From NCBI GenBank assembly GCA_905620465.1, contig CAJQTO010000005.1, positions 1-45,988 on the forward strand: a stretch of 45,988 nt of DNA, written 5' to 3'. The position numbers and the translations under genes were made by a program. Positions 43,908 to 45,988 of the stretch are shown here, piece by piece. How positions within the stretch are numbered: the stretch's first letter is position 1; each line of letters starts with the position of its first letter. The notes below the pieces were generated by a model that worked only from the letters and a program-made list of their open reading frames with translations, was not told where the DNA came from and did not search any database. The stretch is from an uncultured Candidatus Pelagibacter sp. (GTDB taxonomy: Bacteria; Pseudomonadota; Alphaproteobacteria; Pelagibacterales; Pelagibacteraceae).

Positions 43908-45746
43908 TTAATCTAGCTCAAATTCTTTATTGTAGTCTTTTTTTAACAGTGGATCTTGTTTTTTTTTATCTAAGTAGCAGTTGCCGATTATCAATTTATC
44001 TAACCCAGTACCCATAAAGCAATTAAATGCATCTGTAGGAGTATTTACAATAGGTTCGCCTCTTACATTAAATGAAGTATTTACAAGTACTGGGCAATTT
44101 GTTTTTTCTTTAAACTTTTTTATAAGTTTGAAATATTTTGGATTAGTTTCTTCGTGAACAGTTTGAATTCTAGCTGAATAATCAACATGCGTTACGGCTG
44201 GAATTTCTGATCTTTTAATATTAAGTTTATCTATACCAAACAATTTTTTTTGATCTTCAGTCATCTCAATATTTTTTTTTGAAGAAGTATTTGCAACCAT
44301 TAACATATAGGGACTATCAACTTTTATCTCAAACCATTCAGTTAAATCTTCCCTAAGAATAGATGGAGCAAAGGGTCTAAAGCTTTCTCTATATTTAACT
44401 TTTAAATTTAAATTCTTTTGCATTTTTGAAGATCTGGCATCACCAAGAATTGATCTTGCTCCTAATGCTCTAGGTCCAAATTCCATTCTACCCTGGAACC
44501 ATCCAATAGCGTTACCATTAGCTAAACTTTCTGCAGTTTTATTCAATAAATTATCTTCATCAATGGTCTCAAAAACTGCTCCTGCTTTAGTTAGGTCATC
44601 CTCTATTTCATTTTGACTGTATTCAGGACCCAAATAAGATCCTTGCATATCATCTTTGGGGTTAACAATTCTTGGGTTTCCTTGTTCTATATGCCATAGA
44701 GCTAAAGCGGCACCTAATGATCCTCCCGCATCGCCTGCTGCTGGCTGTACCCAAATATTATCAAAAATTTTTTCTTTAAGAATTTTTCCATTAGCTACAC
44801 AATTCAAAGCAACTCCTCCTGCTAAACAAAGATTATTTAAATTAAATTCTTTTTTTAAAGATTTAGCTAATCTTATCATAATATCTTCTGTAACTTTCTG
44901 AATTGAAGCTGCTATATCCATATGAAAATCAGTCAATTTTTCTTTTTTTGCATCTCTTGGGTTTTGACCAAATAAATCATGAAATTTATTATTTGTCATT
45001 GTAAGGCCTGTTGCATAGTTAAAATAGTCTTGATCTAATCTAAATGTTCCATCGTCCTTGATATCAATTAAATTATTAATTATTTTTTCTACATAAATTG
45101 GTTTGCCATATGGAGCTAGTCCCATAAGTTTATATTCACCGCTATTAACTTTAAAACCTGTGTAATAAGTAAAAGCTGAATAAAGAAGCCCTAAAGAGTG
45201 AGGAAAATGAATTTCCTTTTTTATTTCTAAATTATTTCCATTTCCTATAGCTACAGTAGTTGTTGCCCACTCACCTACTCCATCTGCAGTTAAAACAATT
45301 GCTTCTTTGAAGGGTGATGGAAAAAACGCACTTGCAGCGTGACTTAAGTGATGATCTGAAAAAAAAATTTTACTTTCATCTGTAAATTTATCATCGTGGT
45401 TTTTGAGTTCATTTAATAGCATTTTTTTTTGGAATAACTTATCTTTAAGCCAAATAGGCATTGCCATGCAAAAAGATTTAAAACCTTTTGGAGCAAAGGC
45501 TACATAAGTTTCTAACAATCTTTCAAATTTTAAAAAAGGTTTTTCAAAAAAAATTATTTGATCAACTGCACTTAATTTTAAATTTGAATAATTCAAAACA
45601 AACTCGATTGCATTAAATGGATAACTAGGATCATGTTTTATTCTTGTGAATCTCTCTTCTTGAGCTGCTGCAATAATTTTTCCATCAATTACTATTGTAG
45701 CAGCACTATCATGATAGAATGCTGAGATTCCAAGTATAGATTTCAT
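43908..45746 (-). CDS. Carbamoyltransferase (NodU/TobZ/CmcH family)
   Basis: 612 aa. N-terminal GISAFYHDSAATIVIDGKIIAAAQEERFTRIKHD, Kae1-like metal motif DHHLSHAASAFFPSPF, LTADGVGEWATTTVAIG, LAGGVALNCVANGKI, and C-terminal YrdC-like domain FGPRALGARSILGDARS and ESFRPFAPSIL. Transfers carbamoyl from carbamoyl phosphate, through an adenylate, to a hydroxyl of a sugar or similar acceptor. Followed upstream by DUF5989 and SxtJ-like genes, its usual partners. Confidence 0.93.
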   Translation of the reverse strand: MKSILGISAFYHDSAATIVIDGKIIAAAQEERFTRIKHDPSYPFNAIEFVLNYSNLKLSAVDQIIFFEKPFLKFERLLETYVAFAPKGFKSFCMAMPIWLKDKLFQKKMLLNELKNHDDKFTDESKIFFSDHHLSHAASAFFPSPFKEAIVLTADGVGEWATTTVAIGNGNNLEIKKEIHFPHSLGLLYSAFTYYTGFKVNSGEYKLMGLAPYGKPIYVEKIINNLIDIKDDGTFRLDQDYFNYATGLTMTNNKFHDLFGQNPRDAKKEKLTDFHMDIAASIQKVTEDIMIRLAKSLKKEFNLNNLCLAGGVALNCVANGKILKEKIFDNIWVQPAAGDAGGSLGAALALWHIEQGNPRIVNPKDDMQGSYLGPEYSQNEIEDDLTKAGAVFETIDEDNLLNKTAESLANGNAIGWFQGRMEFGPRALGARSILGDARSSKMQKNLNLKVKYRESFRPFAPSILREDLTEWFEIKVDSPYMLMVANTSSKKNIEMTEDQKKLFGIDKLNIKRSEIPAVTHVDYSARIQTVHEETNPKYFKLIKKFKEKTNCPVLVNTSFNVRGEPIVNTPTDAFNCFMGTGLDKLIIGNCYLDKKKQDPLLKKDYNKEFELD

Positions 45747-45747
45747 G

Positions 45748-45897
45748 TTAAAAAATTGTATATATAAAAGGAGCTATTGCAGAACCTTGACTTAAAATTA
45801 TTAACCCACCGAAGAGAACAAGAACCAATAATATTGGTAATAGCCAATATTTTTTTCTAACTCTTAAAAATTCTAAAAATTCTTTTAAAAAACTCAT
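45748..45897 (-). CDS. DUF5989-like small membrane protein
   Basis: 49 aa, too short for routine ORF cut-offs. FLEFLRVRKKYWLLPILLVL, a hydrophobic segment, then LSQGSAIAPFIYTIF at the end match the DUF5989 pattern as I recall it. One transmembrane helix with a basic cytoplasmic lead. It starts 2 bp after the preceding stop and ends just before the carbamoyltransferase ATG, the position where DUF5989 usually occurs. Function unknown; possibly an anchor for the enzyme. Confidence 0.78.
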   Translation of the reverse strand: MSFLKEFLEFLRVRKKYWLLPILLVLVLFGGLIILSQGSAIAPFIYTIF

Positions 45898-45899
45898 AA

Positions 45900-45988
45900 T
45901 TAAAATTGATTTTTCATCATACTTTTAATTTCAGATTTATCAATCCAATAAGATCTATTTTTATTTTTTTTAAGATTTAAAATATCTT
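45900..45988 (-). CDS. SxtJ-like membrane protein, C-terminal fragment (runs off the right edge)
   Basis: Only the last 28 or so codons are present, ending KNRSYWIDKSEIKSMMKNQF before TAA. The SYWI..K...MKNQF ending and the position immediately ahead of a DUF5989 and a carbamoyltransferase gene suggest SxtJ family, but the fragment is too short to be sure. Confidence 0.5.
   Translation of the reverse strand, partial: DILNLKKNKNRSYWIDKSEIKSMMKNQF

Noticed and set aside
1-45988. CRISPR arrays, transposases, integrases, tRNA or rRNA genes
   Set aside because: No regularly spaced repeats, recombinase motifs, tRNA T-loop plus acceptor pairs or rRNA segments were seen in the intergenic sequence.

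Overview
The window is AT-rich and gene-dense, with gaps of a few bases, many 1-20 bp gene overlaps, poly-A/poly-T tracts and Lys/Asn/Ile-rich proteins. With this gene content (TRAP transporter, prpDBC, citramalate synthase, compact purine operon, class II DAHP synthase) it most resembles a streamlined marine alphaproteobacterium of the SAR11/Pelagibacterales type. That is inference from style and content, since no rRNA or tRNA is present.

Layout. 1-323: C-terminal part of an HExxH metallopeptidase-like gene. 358-3182 (minus): tripartite TRAP transporter, with a hairpin between the binding protein and the permeases. 3183-4480: small-gene and RNA zone holding a candidate structured ncRNA, an 84-aa protein with a good promoter, a 50-aa DUF465-like protein preceded by an 11-codon ORF that looks like an aborted signal peptide, a terminator-like hairpin and a 55-aa zinc-ribbon protein upstream of a rhodanese. 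4845-14661: surface-glycan type accessory genes (three glycosyltransferases, one of them frameshifted; two FkbM methyltransferases; an epimerase; another methyltransferase), interleaved with housekeeping genes (glutamate dehydrogenase, slyX, HI0933-type flavoprotein).

14668-23075: gamma-glutamylcyclotransferase-like and CinA-N genes diverging from the run sfsA-map-purB-purC-purS-purQ-purL-bolA-grxD. 23065-32834 (minus): a long housekeeping series glmU(C-terminal half)-glmS-DAHP synthase-nadE-cysS-cimA-trmJ, then rpsD with its own promoter and a methyltransferase squeezed between rpsD and grxD. 32905-37167: gph, then the methylcitrate-cycle operon prpD-prpB-prpC. 37177-40136 (minus): nrdA-nrdB, class Ia ribonucleotide reductase without an ATP cone. 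40293-42009: phosphohexomutase and a small secreted Cys protein. 42074-45988 (minus): SxtJ-like tail, DUF5989 membrane peptide, carbamoyltransferase, FAD oxidoreductase and a papain-like protein of a family I associate with phages.

Functionally the window joins central biosynthesis (purines, aromatic and branched-chain precursors, NAD, amino sugars, dNTPs) and organic-acid use (TRAP uptake, methylcitrate cycle) with two decoration modules. One glycosylates and methylates (4.8-14.7 kb); the other carbamoylates (42-46 kb). No tRNA, rRNA, CRISPR array, transposase or integrase was seen. I found no wholly novel multi-gene system. The best leads are the 3.3 kb RNA candidate, the aborted leader ORF, the GlmU half-gene, the TRAP hairpin, the leaderless rpsD promoter and the split glycosyltransferase.
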